Positions 1-8,620 of a DNA stretch of 64,000 nucleotides are shown here, piece by piece (position 1 is the first letter of the stretch; the number at the start of each line of letters is the position of its first letter). Source of the stretch: Butyricimonas paravirosa (lineage in GTDB: Bacteria; Bacteroidota; Bacteroidia; Bacteroidales; Marinifilaceae); NCBI RefSeq assembly GCF_032878955.1, contig NZ_CP043839.1:4712001-4776000 (forward strand). The letters are read 5' to 3'. Below the pieces are notes generated by a model. It had not been told where the DNA came from and made no database searches. It saw only the letters and a list, made by a program, of their open reading frames with translations. A program made the position numbers and the translations under genes.

Positions 1-1
1 C

Positions 2-910
2 GAGCGGGCTGCCCAACGGGAGAAAGAATTGAAGGCTTTGCCGAACGCAAGCAAGGAGTTCGTGGAGTTGGAAATGATGCGTATCAAGGCAGATGTGGCG
101 AATAGTTATATGGCATATTTATGGTATTCTGATCTTTTAAAGGATTGTAAAACAAGGGAAGAGGGAGGAAAGGTTGCGAATGATTTTAACAAATCTATCC
201 GGGAATATATCAATCCGTTGTTAAAAGAGATTTCTGCTAAAGATCAGTATTTGGAAGTTGCCGTGGTGAGAGATGTGTTGTTGAGTTGCTATGATATGGA
301 TGCTTCTATTTTTGATTTCCCGAAGTCTCAGCGATTGAAAGAATTGAATGATGCTTACGTGACTGGGGAGCGTATGGATGAGGAAATGACTAAACCTCTC
401 TACGATGAATTGCATGCTTTCGGTTCGAAGTTGAAAAATGCTGATTTCAAGCAGGCGTTTATGGGACGGTTGGAGAAACGGGCGAAATTGATGGAAGGAC
501 GTCCGGCTATTGATTTTGCTGTCGTGGATATGAACGGGAAAGAGGGGAAATTGAGTGATTATAAGGGAAAGGTGTTATTCGTTGATTTTTGGGCGACTTG
601 GTGTATGCCTTGTTTGGGTGAAATGCCTTTCTTTAATGAATTAAGTAAGAAGTACCCGAATGTCCAGTTTGTTGGCGTGTCATTGGATGATAACACGGAA
701 GTTTGGTTGAATAAATTGAAGGGTGATTCGGATCATGGGAAAGTATTGGAGTTATTTTCAAAAGATCCATTGGTGCGGACAGGTTGGGATATTACGGGAA
801 TTCCTCGTTTCTTGTTGATCGATAAAGATTTCACGATTATTGCGGCTTCCGCTCCTCGTCCTTCTCAAAAAGATGTGATTACACCGTTGTTGGAAAAGTA
901 TAATAAATAA
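2..910 (+). CDS. TlpA-like thiol-disulfide oxidoreductase, 3' part (cut by window edge)
   Basis: The reading frame is open to the left edge, so this is the C-terminal part of a longer protein and no start codon should be assigned here. The last 140 or so residues are a thioredoxin fold of the TlpA/ResA/AhpC-TSA type. It has a WCMPC active site (Cys codons at 602 and 611), a cis-proline loop reading TGIPRFLLID, and the usual strand before the active site (LFVDFWATW). The preceding helical region resembles the linker found in large Bacteroidetes TlpA proteins. Known members sit in the periplasm or on a membrane anchor and reduce or exchange disulfides. A terminator follows, so it is probably the last gene of another SusCD-type locus whose body lies outside the window. 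Confidence 0.85.
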   Translation, partial: ERAAQREKELKALPNASKEFVELEMMRIKADVANSYMAYLWYSDLLKDCKTREEGGKVANDFNKSIREYINPLLKEISAKDQYLEVAVVRDVLLSCYDMDASIFDFPKSQRLKELNDAYVTGERMDEEMTKPLYDELHAFGSKLKNADFKQAFMGRLEKRAKLMEGRPAIDFAVVDMNGKEGKLSDYKGKVLFVDFWATWCMPCLGEMPFFNELSKKYPNVQFVGVSLDDNTEVWLNKLKGDSDHGKVLELFSKDPLVRTGWDITGIPRFLLIDKDFTIIAASAPRPSQKDVITPLLEKYNK

Positions 911-939
911 GGAAATTATCATTCTAATTATTGTTTTTG

Positions 940-976
940 GAGGAGTTATCTCGGTGTTGGGATAACTCCTCTTTTT
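940..976 (+). terminator. Rho-independent terminator of the upstream locus
   Basis: An 11-bp perfect stem (940-950 with 961-971, GAGGAGTTATC arm) with a 10-nt loop is followed by TTTTT. It closes the truncated TlpA transcript just before the promoter of locus 1. Confidence 0.85.
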
Positions 977-997
977 GTTGAAATATTTGGAAGATTT

Positions 998-1028
998 CTT
1001 GAAAAATAAAACAAATAGGTTACTTTTG
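998..1028 (+). promoter_or_regulatory. Bacteroidetes housekeeping promoter of locus 1 sigma gene
   Basis: CTTG at 998-1001, a 19-nt spacer and TACTTTTG at 1021-1028 match the Bacteroides primary-sigma consensus (TTTG, 19-21 nt, TAnnTTTG). The predicted start is about 20-25 nt upstream of the sigma ATG at 1059. Confidence 0.65.
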
Positions 1029-1058
1029 TGGGGAGGATGTCGTGGATAAAATTGCGTT

Positions 1059-1592
1059 ATGGCAAGAGATCTGTTGGAAAATAAGGCTTTCGAGGAGTTA
1101 TTTGATTTACATTATGGGAATCTGGTGGGATTCGTGTATGGCTACGTGAGGGATGAAGAGGTGGCCAAAGATATTGTGCATGATGCGTTTTTGACTTTTT
1201 GGACGAATCGGAAACATTTGGATTTGTCTTATTCGGCTAAATCTTACCTATTTACATTAGCACAGAATTATGCATTGAACTATTTGAGGCATTTACGGGT
1301 CGTGGAGGTGAACGAGCGTGAGGTGACGGCTTTGTTGGAATCGGCTTCAGAGGAATTGGCTGAATACGATGAACGGTTTGCCCGGGTGGAGGAAAAGTTA
1401 GCTTTGTTACCGGAGAAGCAGCGGGAAGTTTTTTTGAAATGTGTGGTGGAAGAGAAGAAGTATCAGGAGGTGGCGGATGAGTTGGACGTGAGTATTAACA
1501 CGATAAAAAAGCATATGACTTGCGCCTTGAAATTTTTGAGAGGGGAATTGCAGGATGAAACTGTGTTACTTTTCGTGTTGAAAAAGAAGTGA
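1059..1592 (+). CDS. ECF RNA polymerase sigma factor, locus 1
   Basis: This 177-residue protein is a sigma-70 family, extracytoplasmic-function factor. Region 2 lies at about residues 11-80, with the DIVHDAFLTFW core-binding helix and the SYLFTLAQN/LNYLRHLR stretch that melts and reads the -10. Region 4 lies at about 115-160, with the LPEKQREVF start and a helix-turn-helix ending in NTIKKHM, which reads the -35. It should be held by the FecR protein encoded 92 nt downstream and released when SusC of the same locus binds its ligand. It is a close paralogue of the locus 3 sigma factor: the two align without gaps over nearly their full length, and the first residues MA..LL.NK.FE.LF are shared. 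The target is probably the locus itself; other targets cannot be read from sequence with certainty. Confidence 0.96.
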   Translation: MARDLLENKAFEELFDLHYGNLVGFVYGYVRDEEVAKDIVHDAFLTFWTNRKHLDLSYSAKSYLFTLAQNYALNYLRHLRVVEVNEREVTALLESASEELAEYDERFARVEEKLALLPEKQREVFLKCVVEEKKYQEVADELDVSINTIKKHMTCALKFLRGELQDETVLLFVLKKK

Positions 1593-1635
1593 TTATCTTT
1601 TTATTTTCAAATTCTATATAAAAAATTGCTTTTTG

Positions 1636-1661
1636 TGTCACCCTTTTTTTGAGGGAGCGTG
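1636..1661 (+). promoter_or_regulatory. Possible ECF-type promoter before fecR of locus 1
   Basis: TGTCACC at 1636-1642 and CGTGTGATA starting at 1658 are separated by 15 nt. The first resembles ECF -35 elements and the second ECF -10 elements of the CGT type. Locus 3 has the same arrangement with the same spacing. This may be where the sigma factor drives fecR and the genes beyond it. Confidence 0.45.
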
Positions 1662-1684
1662 TGATAGATGCAAAATGACGATTT

Positions 1685-2845
1685 ATGAGATACAATGACG
1701 AAGATATAGAATTTGCTAATTTGATTCTGACAGACCGGGAGAATTTAGACGATGCGGAGGTGAATGCGTGGATGGAAGATCCGGAGCATGTAAAATTATT
1801 GCAGGAGTTTGCTACAGCTTATCAAGTTCGTATGAATAAGAATTTTGACCGAGATAAAGAGAAAGAATTTGCTCGGTTGGAGAGGGATTTTTACGAACGG
1901 AAGAGTCGTCGAATGACATTGCGTTGGTCGGTAGCGGCTTCTATAATTTTGTTGGTTGGTTTATTTGTGGGACGTACGGTGACCGAATGGAGGGATTTGG
2001 ATGATGCTCGAGTGCTGGCAAAAACGGAAAGAAACGTGCCGGGTGCTAAAGCTGAGTTGATTTTGAGTACTGGAGAACGGGTTGTTTTGGATCGAAAGAA
2101 TGTAGCAATAGAGGGTTTGAACGAGATGGGGATTCGAAATGATTCCGTGACCGGGTTGGATTATGCGACGGCGAAAGTGGAGGGGAAAGAGATCATGTAT
2201 AACACCATGCGAATCCCGGTGGGAGGATTTTATCAGTTGGCTTTGTCTGACGGGAGTAAAGTGTGGTTGAATTCGATGACGGAACTTCGTTTTCCGGTGA
2301 CTTTTACGGGGGAACAGCGAAAAGTTTATTTGACAGGAGAGGCTTATTTTGAGGTGACTCACGATTCGGTGCATCCATTTATTGTAGAGACTCCGGACGG
2401 AATGGAAGTAAAGGTGTACGGAACAGAATTTAATATGAACACGTACGAGAAAGGTGTTGTACAGACCGTGCTTGTAAAAGGAAAAGTCGGAGTCCGAGGT
2501 GGTGTTCTCGGTAAAGAAGTGGTGTTGGCTCCTGAGCAGATGGCTGTGTACCGGGAAAAAACAGGAGAAATTCAAGTTGAAAATGTTGATCCTTATAAGT
2601 ATGTAGCCTGGAAGGATGGAGAGTTTGTTTTTGAACGGGAGACGATAGAAGAGATCATGGAACGATTGAGTAGATGGTATGATGTAAAAGTTTTCTATTC
2701 GAATGAATCTTTGAAACAAAAACGATTTACTGGGGCGATTAGTCGCTATAAGGATATAGAACAGGTTCTTCATTTAATCGAGGGACCGGCGACATTACAT
2801 TTCGAGATAAAAGGTAACGTAGTTACAGTACAAGGAGGTCAATAA
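1685..2845 (+). CDS. FecR-family anti-sigma factor, locus 1
   Basis: This is a 386-residue single-pass inner-membrane regulator. Residues 1-78 are cytoplasmic and should hold the sigma factor. A membrane segment covers about 79-98. The periplasmic part has the FecR domain (IPVGGFYQL, DGSKVWLNS, RKVYLTGEAYFEV, VYGTEFN) followed by a C-terminal DUF4974-type domain (ERLSRWYDVKVFY). The periplasmic part meets the STN domain of the TonB receptor, as in the FecA-FecR-FecI system. The cytoplasmic part is closest to FecR of locus 3 (26 of the first 42 residues identical, no gap). The periplasmic part is closest to FecR of locus 2 (64 of 79 residues identical over the core). The gene therefore looks mosaic, with a junction near the membrane segment. 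Confidence 0.95.
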   Translation: MRYNDEDIEFANLILTDRENLDDAEVNAWMEDPEHVKLLQEFATAYQVRMNKNFDRDKEKEFARLERDFYERKSRRMTLRWSVAASIILLVGLFVGRTVTEWRDLDDARVLAKTERNVPGAKAELILSTGERVVLDRKNVAIEGLNEMGIRNDSVTGLDYATAKVEGKEIMYNTMRIPVGGFYQLALSDGSKVWLNSMTELRFPVTFTGEQRKVYLTGEAYFEVTHDSVHPFIVETPDGMEVKVYGTEFNMNTYEKGVVQTVLVKGKVGVRGGVLGKEVVLAPEQMAVYREKTGEIQVENVDPYKYVAWKDGEFVFERETIEEIMERLSRWYDVKVFYSNESLKQKRFTGAISRYKDIEQVLHLIEGPATLHFEIKGNVVTVQGGQ

Positions 2846-2861
2846 TTATGATGTTTAATAA

Positions 2862-2916
2862 AAACCGTAAGGTGCGTCAACACGCTTACGGTTTGATATA
2901 GGATGTTTGCGCATCC
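2862..2916 (+). promoter_or_regulatory. Tandem hairpins in the FecR-SusC gap, locus 1
   Basis: Hairpin 1 pairs 2862-2874 with 2881-2894 (one bulged G at 2884) around a CGTCAA hexaloop at 2875-2880. Hairpin 2 pairs 2901-2906 with 2911-2916 (GGATGT with GCATCC, last pair G-T). No T-run follows, so this is not a normal terminator. The same two-hairpin layout recurs in loci 2-5. Confidence 0.7.
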
Positions 2917-2945
2917 GTAAATTCTAATAGTTAATTCACAAATTT

Positions 2946-5900
2946 ATGAAAAAAAACAAGATTAGGTTTGTTTTTTCTGGTTTTTTCGAACGAAAAAGAT
3001 CAGAACTTTTTCGGGGACTACAATTGTTCCTGCTGATTATGTTTTTGGGTTGTCCTTTGTTTGGTGTAGCTCAACAGCAAAAGGTTTCAATTGACGTGAA
3101 ACAGGTGGATGTTTCTGTGGTTTTTAGACAAATTAAAGAGCAAACGAAATTGAATTTCGTGTATGATCCAGATCAGTTGGCTTCAATGTCAGAAATTACA
3201 TTGAGTATGAAGGATGTGACCGTAGATGCCGTGTTATCACGATTATTTGCCAATACACCTTTCGAGTATCGTTTTGAGAGTGGAGCGATATTAATCAAAC
3301 GTAAGGAAAAACAGGTTGCTACAAAAGGAGAAGTTGTAACGGTGACTGGTTCCGTGAAAGATGCTGGGGGAAATCCTTTGCCCGGAGTGACGATTATGTT
3401 GAAGGGACTTAGTTTGGGGGCCGCAACGGATGTGGATGGAAATTATAAGTTGAGTTTTACTAAGGTTGAGAATGTCGTGCTGGTGTTTTCTTTTATCGGG
3501 ATGGAGACTCAAGAGGTGAAATACACGGGGCAGCAGAAGATTGATGTGGTAATGAAGGAGACTGTGGAGTCCATGGAGGAAGTGGTGGTAACTGGTATTT
3601 TTACTCGGAAAAAAGAAGGATTTACAGGTTCTGCAACAAGAGTGTCAGGAGAGGAAATAAAGCGAATGACTTCAGGTAATGTGTTGAAAGCATTACAAAT
3701 GCTTGATCCGGGTTTTAAGATGAATTCCAGTAATTTGGCCGGTTCTAATCCCAATGCGATACCGGACTTCCAGATGCGCGGGCAGGCAAGTATTGGAAAT
3801 TATGAAAGTTCAGATGTGGTTGTTTTGCGTGGTGATGTAAATACACGTCCCAATCAGCCGTTATTTGTGTTGGATGGTGTGATTGGGGTAGATGCAACAA
3901 CGATTATGGACTTAGATCCGGAACAAGTAGAGTCAATCACTTTGTTAAAAGATGCTGCAGCCACGGTGATTTATGGTTCGGAGGCGGCTAATGGCGTGGT
4001 TGTGGTTGAAACAAAAGCTCCCGTGTCAGGGAAGTTACGTTTTACTTATAACGGGAATTACGAGTTGGAATGGCCAGACTTGAGTGTGTATGATCTGATG
4101 AATGCAGAGGAAAAATTACGAATAGAGGAGTTGGCCGGTTATTATGACAATAAAAATGATGTGAATTTGCGTAATTATTATAACCGTATAAAACAAGAGG
4201 TTTTGAGTGGGGTGAATACATATTGGTTGGCTGAACCTGTTCGTACGGCATTTTCTCATCGTCATGGTCTGACGGCAGAAGGTGGAGATAAAACATTACG
4301 TTATAAAATTTATTTAGGAGCCCGTTGGGCTCCGGGTGTAATGAAAGAGTCTGATTTGAACACAAAGACTGGAAAAATTGATTTGAATTACCGGGCTAGT
4401 AAGATATTAATAAATAATTCATTGTCTGTAGATTATTCTGATGGAGCCCGGACTTCTCCTTATGGAAGTTTTCAAGATTATGCACAAATAAATCCTTATT
4501 ATCGTAAAACAGATGAGAATGGGAATGTCAAGCAAGTATTGGATGATCATAAAGTGGGGGATTCATATATCGCAGATTATAAGACTCCAACGTTGAATCC
4601 ATTATGGAATGCTCAATTTGATTCAAAAAATGATAGTCGTAGTTTTAATCTACGAGAGGCTTTGAAGGTTGAATATTTACCATTTGATAATTTGCGGTTA
4701 AGCTTGGATTTTACATTATCTCGTACTGATGCCACAGTGGAAACTTTTAAATCAGCCCAGCATAATGATTTTTATTCCGTGGCAGATCCGGCAGAAAAGG
4801 GTTCTTATTATTGGTCCAAGTCTGAGGGGTCTAGTTATCGATTGAGTTTGTCTGCCGCTTATAATAAAGCATTCGGATCGGATCATTTGCTGTCTGCTTT
4901 TGCTCGTTATAGTATTAATGAGAGTGCGAATAATTTGACTTCTATTTCCATGAAAGGTTTCCCGAATGATAAATTGAGTGAAGTGTACATGGGAACGGAA
5001 TATCAGACAACAGGTGGTAGTGAGAGTGTTTCCCGTGCTTTAGCTTTTATGATGACATTGAATTATTCTTACAAACAACGTTATGCTTTTGACTATAGTA
5101 TGAGTATAAACGCTTCTTCTGAGTTCGGCGAGAACAATCGTTATGCGCCGTTCTGGTCTGTAGGAGTACGTTGGAATGCTGAAAAAGAAAAATTTATATC
5201 GAATTTGGGTATTTTTGATGAGCTGGTCTTGCGTGGGACTTATGGGATTACGGGATCTCAAGGTTTTACTCCCTATCAATCTTTGCAGATGTATACTTAT
5301 TCCAATTTGATGAAGACTTATAAAAGTTCGGATGTTGTCGGGACAGAAATATATGGATTGGGAAATCCTGATTTGAAATGGCAACAAACACGGAATTATA
5401 ATGCATCGTTGGACTTCACAATGTTTCATAATATATTTAGTGCTAGGTTTGAGTATTACGAGAAATACACGAAAAACACGTTGTTGGATTATACAATGGC
5501 ACCATCTGTTGGTTTTGCTACGATGAAAGAGAATTTAGGTGAGATTTCTAATAAAGGGTATGAGGTGACACTACGTTTGATGCCATACAGTAATGCGGCG
5601 AAACAGGCTTATTGGCAAGTTATTTTTACTGGCTCGCATAATAAATCACGGATAGAGGAGATTTCTAATGCCTTGAAAGTGATGAATGAGAAACAGATGG
5701 AACAAGCCATGGCATATGAAAGGCCCGGAGATTTAGAGGGGAAACGGGAGAAATATCCATTACCTCGTTACGAAAATGGTTATTCGCAAACAACCATCTG
5801 GGTGGTACGTTCAATGGGTATTGATCCGGCAACAGGACGGGAAGTCTATATGACACGTGATGGTAAATTAACGAATGACTATAATGCAGCGGATCAGATT

Positions 5901-6386
5901 CCTTTTGGAGATTCTGAACCGAAATTTCAAGGTTCTGTCTCAACAACCTTCACTTATAGAGGTTTTAGTTTAACTCTTGCCGGGCAATATCATTGGGGAG
6001 GACAGACCTTTAATAAGACGTTGATTAACAAAGTGGAGAATGCTAATCTTCGGTTGAACACGGATAGACGGGCGTTGTATGATCGTTGGCAAAAACCGGG
6101 AGATCACGTGTTTTTTAAGGCGATAGATGGAAATGTTTCTAAAGCGGATACGAAAGAAAGCTCTCGTTTCGTGATGGATGATAATGAATTCTATTTTTCT
6201 ACGGTGAATTTATCGTATCGCTTGGATGGTAAAAAATTTGATTGGATGAAACGTGTGGGGATTACTTCTGCTACACTTGGATTATATATGGAGGATATTT
6301 GTCGTTTTTCCACGATAAAGATGGAACGTGGTATAGACTACCCCTTCTCTCGTCAGATATCCATGTCGTTGAATGTTGTCTTTTAA
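2946..6386 (+). CDS. SusC/RagA-type TonB-dependent receptor with STN domain, locus 1 (type A)
   Basis: This 1146-residue outer-membrane transporter is driven by TonB. After a signal sequence (hydrophobic at about 25-42) come the STN domain (about 45-118), which contacts FecR, and a carboxypeptidase-regulatory-like domain (about 132-205, with NPLPGVTIMLKG and VDGNYKLSF). Next are a TonB-box-like EEVVVTG, the plug (about 215-360, with LFVLDGV and KDAAATVIYGSEAANGVV) and a C-terminal barrel ending in NVVF. The STN domain marks it as a transducer that signals as well as transports. The plug variant (FTRKKEGFTGSA, GSNPNAIP) pairs it with the locus 4 receptor rather than loci 2, 3 and 5. Start context is ACAAATTT-ATG. 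The substrate is unknown; a nearby TlpA and the absence of carbohydrate enzymes favour peptides. Confidence 0.96.
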   Translation: MKKNKIRFVFSGFFERKRSELFRGLQLFLLIMFLGCPLFGVAQQQKVSIDVKQVDVSVVFRQIKEQTKLNFVYDPDQLASMSEITLSMKDVTVDAVLSRLFANTPFEYRFESGAILIKRKEKQVATKGEVVTVTGSVKDAGGNPLPGVTIMLKGLSLGAATDVDGNYKLSFTKVENVVLVFSFIGMETQEVKYTGQQKIDVVMKETVESMEEVVVTGIFTRKKEGFTGSATRVSGEEIKRMTSGNVLKALQMLDPGFKMNSSNLAGSNPNAIPDFQMRGQASIGNYESSDVVVLRGDVNTRPNQPLFVLDGVIGVDATTIMDLDPEQVESITLLKDAAATVIYGSEAANGVVVVETKAPVSGKLRFTYNGNYELEWPDLSVYDLMNAEEKLRIEELAGYYDNKNDVNLRNYYNRIKQEVLSGVNTYWLAEPVRTAFSHRHGLTAEGGDKTLRYKIYLGARWAPGVMKESDLNTKTGKIDLNYRASKILINNSLSVDYSDGARTSPYGSFQDYAQINPYYRKTDENGNVKQVLDDHKVGDSYIADYKTPTLNPLWNAQFDSKNDSRSFNLREALKVEYLPFDNLRLSLDFTLSRTDATVETFKSAQHNDFYSVADPAEKGSYYWSKSEGSSYRLSLSAAYNKAFGSDHLLSAFARYSINESANNLTSISMKGFPNDKLSEVYMGTEYQTTGGSESVSRALAFMMTLNYSYKQRYAFDYSMSINASSEFGENNRYAPFWSVGVRWNAEKEKFISNLGIFDELVLRGTYGITGSQGFTPYQSLQMYTYSNLMKTYKSSDVVGTEIYGLGNPDLKWQQTRNYNASLDFTMFHNIFSARFEYYEKYTKNTLLDYTMAPSVGFATMKENLGEISNKGYEVTLRLMPYSNAAKQAYWQVIFTGSHNKSRIEEISNALKVMNEKQMEQAMAYERPGDLEGKREKYPLPRYENGYSQTTIWVVRSMGIDPATGREVYMTRDGKLTNDYNAADQIPFGDSEPKFQGSVSTTFTYRGFSLTLAGQYHWGGQTFNKTLINKVENANLRLNTDRRALYDRWQKPGDHVFFKAIDGNVSKADTKESSRFVMDDNEFYFSTVNLSYRLDGKKFDWMKRVGITSATLGLYMEDICRFSTIKMERGIDYPFSRQISMSLNVVF

Positions 6387-6397
6387 ATTTGTAGACT

Positions 6398-7792
6398 ATG
6401 AAAAAATATATTGTAGGCATTTGTTTCAGTATGCTGTTCTTTACTTCTTGCTCGGATTGGTTGAACGTGGAGCCAAAGACCACCGTGAAGGAAGAAGAAG
6501 TGTTTAGTCGAGAATTAGGTTTTAAAGAAGCCTTAACCGGAGCCTATATAAAAATGGCCTCTACGGGGTTGTACGCAAGGAATTTGAGTTATGGTTTTCT
6601 GGATGTGTTGGGAGGACGTTATAATCAGGGAACAAATCAGAAAGATTATTATACTTTTGCCCCGGATCCCTCTTCTTTGGTAGAGTCTTATTGTGAGAGT
6701 ATCTGGTCAAATATGTATAATATTATCGCTAACCTGAATAATCTGTTGTATTATTGCGATAAAAATAAATCTGTGTTTACGACACCGGATTACTACGAGA
6801 TCATAAAAGGAGAGGCTTTAGGCTTACGAGCTTTTTTGCATTTTGATTTGTTACGAATGTATGGGCCTATTTATAAGGAAAATCCGGGAGCGAAACGAAT
6901 TGCTTACCGTACAGAGTTTACTAAAGACGCTCAATCAATGCAATCTTCAAATGTTGTAGTGGATAGTATTATTGCCGATTTGAAAAAAGCGGAAGTTTTA
7001 TTGACAAATACAGATCCCTTGAGGTTTGATTTCCCAATCACGACATCGGAAGAGAGTAATATGGAAGGCGATCGTTTCCTCGTGTATCGTCATAAACGAA
7101 TGAATTTGTATGCTGTAAAAGCTATGTTGGCGCGAGTGTACTTGTATGCCGGAAATCAAGAACTGGCAGCTAAATATGCTAATGAGGTAATTGATAGCGA
7201 TTTGTTTGAATTGTTGAGCAATGCAAATGATGTGTTGCGTTCGAAAGAGATCATTTTCTCCGTGTATATTGACAAATTTGATCAACAGGTTGAAAATATG
7301 ATGACAACTACTTCTTATATTGTTGATAATAGCGTTTTTAATGAAATTTTTGATGTTGCGAATGATGGACTAAATGATTTTCGAGTTCGTGAGGGGGTTA
7401 GTTTTGAGAACACGCCTTCTGGGAAGAGAATGTTGAAATATAAGCAAGAGAATGTATGGCCGTCGTTACAGAATACGGTAGTATTAATTCGTTTGTCTGA
7501 GATGTACTATATTTTAGCCGAATGTGCGGAAACTCCGGAGGAGGCTTCTAACTTTTTAAATAGTGTAAGAGAGGTTCGGGGAATAGACCCGGTGAGTTGT
7601 ACGTCTCAAACCGTACAATCTGAGATTGAAAAAGAGTATCGGAAAGAATTTTATGGTGAAGGTCAAGTGTTCTTTTATTACAAACGTTTAGGACGGCCGA
7701 CTTTTGTGAATTGTCCGTTACAGAATCTGATTGAAAGTAACTATATGTTCTCTTGGCCGGAGAATGAGATTTTGTTTGGTTATACAAATTAA
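6398..7792 (+). CDS. SusD/RagB-type outer-membrane lipoprotein, locus 1
   Basis: This 464-residue lipoprotein is the substrate-capturing lid of the SusC channel. The signal ends at Cys18 (FFTSC) and is followed by a SusD-like N-terminal helical region. The TPR-like stretch around residues 230-270 (MNLYAVKAMLARVYLYAG) and the conserved C-terminal region with LSEMYYILAECAE and KEYRKEFYGEGQVFF are typical of RagB/SusD. It starts 11 nt after the SusC stop, so the two are co-transcribed. Fold assignment is secure; ligand is not. Confidence 0.94.
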   Translation: MKKYIVGICFSMLFFTSCSDWLNVEPKTTVKEEEVFSRELGFKEALTGAYIKMASTGLYARNLSYGFLDVLGGRYNQGTNQKDYYTFAPDPSSLVESYCESIWSNMYNIIANLNNLLYYCDKNKSVFTTPDYYEIIKGEALGLRAFLHFDLLRMYGPIYKENPGAKRIAYRTEFTKDAQSMQSSNVVVDSIIADLKKAEVLLTNTDPLRFDFPITTSEESNMEGDRFLVYRHKRMNLYAVKAMLARVYLYAGNQELAAKYANEVIDSDLFELLSNANDVLRSKEIIFSVYIDKFDQQVENMMTTTSYIVDNSVFNEIFDVANDGLNDFRVREGVSFENTPSGKRMLKYKQENVWPSLQNTVVLIRLSEMYYILAECAETPEEASNFLNSVREVRGIDPVSCTSQTVQSEIEKEYRKEFYGEGQVFFYYKRLGRPTFVNCPLQNLIESNYMFSWPENEILFGYTN

Positions 7793-7803
7793 TTGATACG
7801 TGT

Positions 7804-8601
7804 ATGAAAAAGATATTATATCTAGTGATAGTCGTTATACTTTTGGTTCGTTGTGACAAATACGAAATGGTGCAATATGACCAAGGCGCTAGGATAAATT
7901 TCGTTGGAGATATGAATTGGGCGAATCCGGGGACTTTTAAAGAACCTTATTGGTCTGATGATGTCGAATTGAAATATAGTTTTAATTTCGGAATAAACAA
8001 GCAAGGAGAGTATTTGCGATATGACACGGTTCAAGTTGGGGTGAAAATTATGGGAGATATTGCGAATGTTCCGCGTAAAGTGGCACTAACAACAAAATCA
8101 TCGGAAGAGAATGTTGTGAATGTACTTTTCCCGGATGCCTATTATGTTGATGCAGATACGACCTCTGCGGTATTTCGAATTGTTATTGAACGTCCTGCAG
8201 TTCGGGGAACAGAATGTCTTGTCGAATTGACATTTGATTACGAGAATTCCGATTTCGAAGAGGGATTGGAGGAGCGTCAAGTAATCGAATTAGTGATACA
8301 AGATGTTGTGAGTAAAGAATCTTGGGGGGTAGATGACCGAACTTGGGAAATGTATAAAGACTATTTCGGGACATATAGTGAAGCAAAGGCCAGATACGTG
8401 ATCACGCAATACGGGGAACAATATGGTGGGACTTCTTTCAGTGGATGGTTTCGCAATGGTTATATGTTAGCAATGTATTATAATATGTTGTTTACGGATT
8501 TGGAAACCTATAAACAAGCTTGTGAAGAAGATCCCTCTAAACCTACGTTTATAGATGAGAATACGGGAGAGTGGATAGAGTTCCCTAGCCAAGCTAAGTA
8601 A
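7804..8601 (+). CDS. DUF4843-type lipoprotein, locus 1
   Basis: This 265-residue lipoprotein has a lipobox cysteine at 17 (LLVRC) and then a beta-rich body with a Calx-beta-like feel (GVKIMGDIANVPRKVAL, FRIVIERP, CLVELTFDYENS). DUF4843 proteins regularly lie directly after SusD in Bacteroidetes loci that lack carbohydrate enzymes. The function is unknown; a surface role in ligand binding, like SusE, is inference. The locus 4 gene at 42040 is its counterpart in the same position. The gene starts 11 nt after susD. Confidence 0.75.
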   Translation: MKKILYLVIVVILLVRCDKYEMVQYDQGARINFVGDMNWANPGTFKEPYWSDDVELKYSFNFGINKQGEYLRYDTVQVGVKIMGDIANVPRKVALTTKSSEENVVNVLFPDAYYVDADTTSAVFRIVIERPAVRGTECLVELTFDYENSDFEEGLEERQVIELVIQDVVSKESWGVDDRTWEMYKDYFGTYSEAKARYVITQYGEQYGGTSFSGWFRNGYMLAMYYNMLFTDLETYKQACEEDPSKPTFIDENTGEWIEFPSQAK

Positions 8602-8620
8602 TATTTTAAACAAGAAAAGT

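Noticed and set aside
1961..2773. 270-codon open frame on the minus strand inside fecR of locus 1
   Set aside because: It is a shadow of a clear FecR gene, has a His/Ser/Arg-rich composition with no family pattern, and similar antisense frames lie under most genes here.
2862..2894. Rho-independent terminator between fecR and susC
   Set aside because: The stem is strong, but no T-run follows in any of the five loci, and a second hairpin always comes next.
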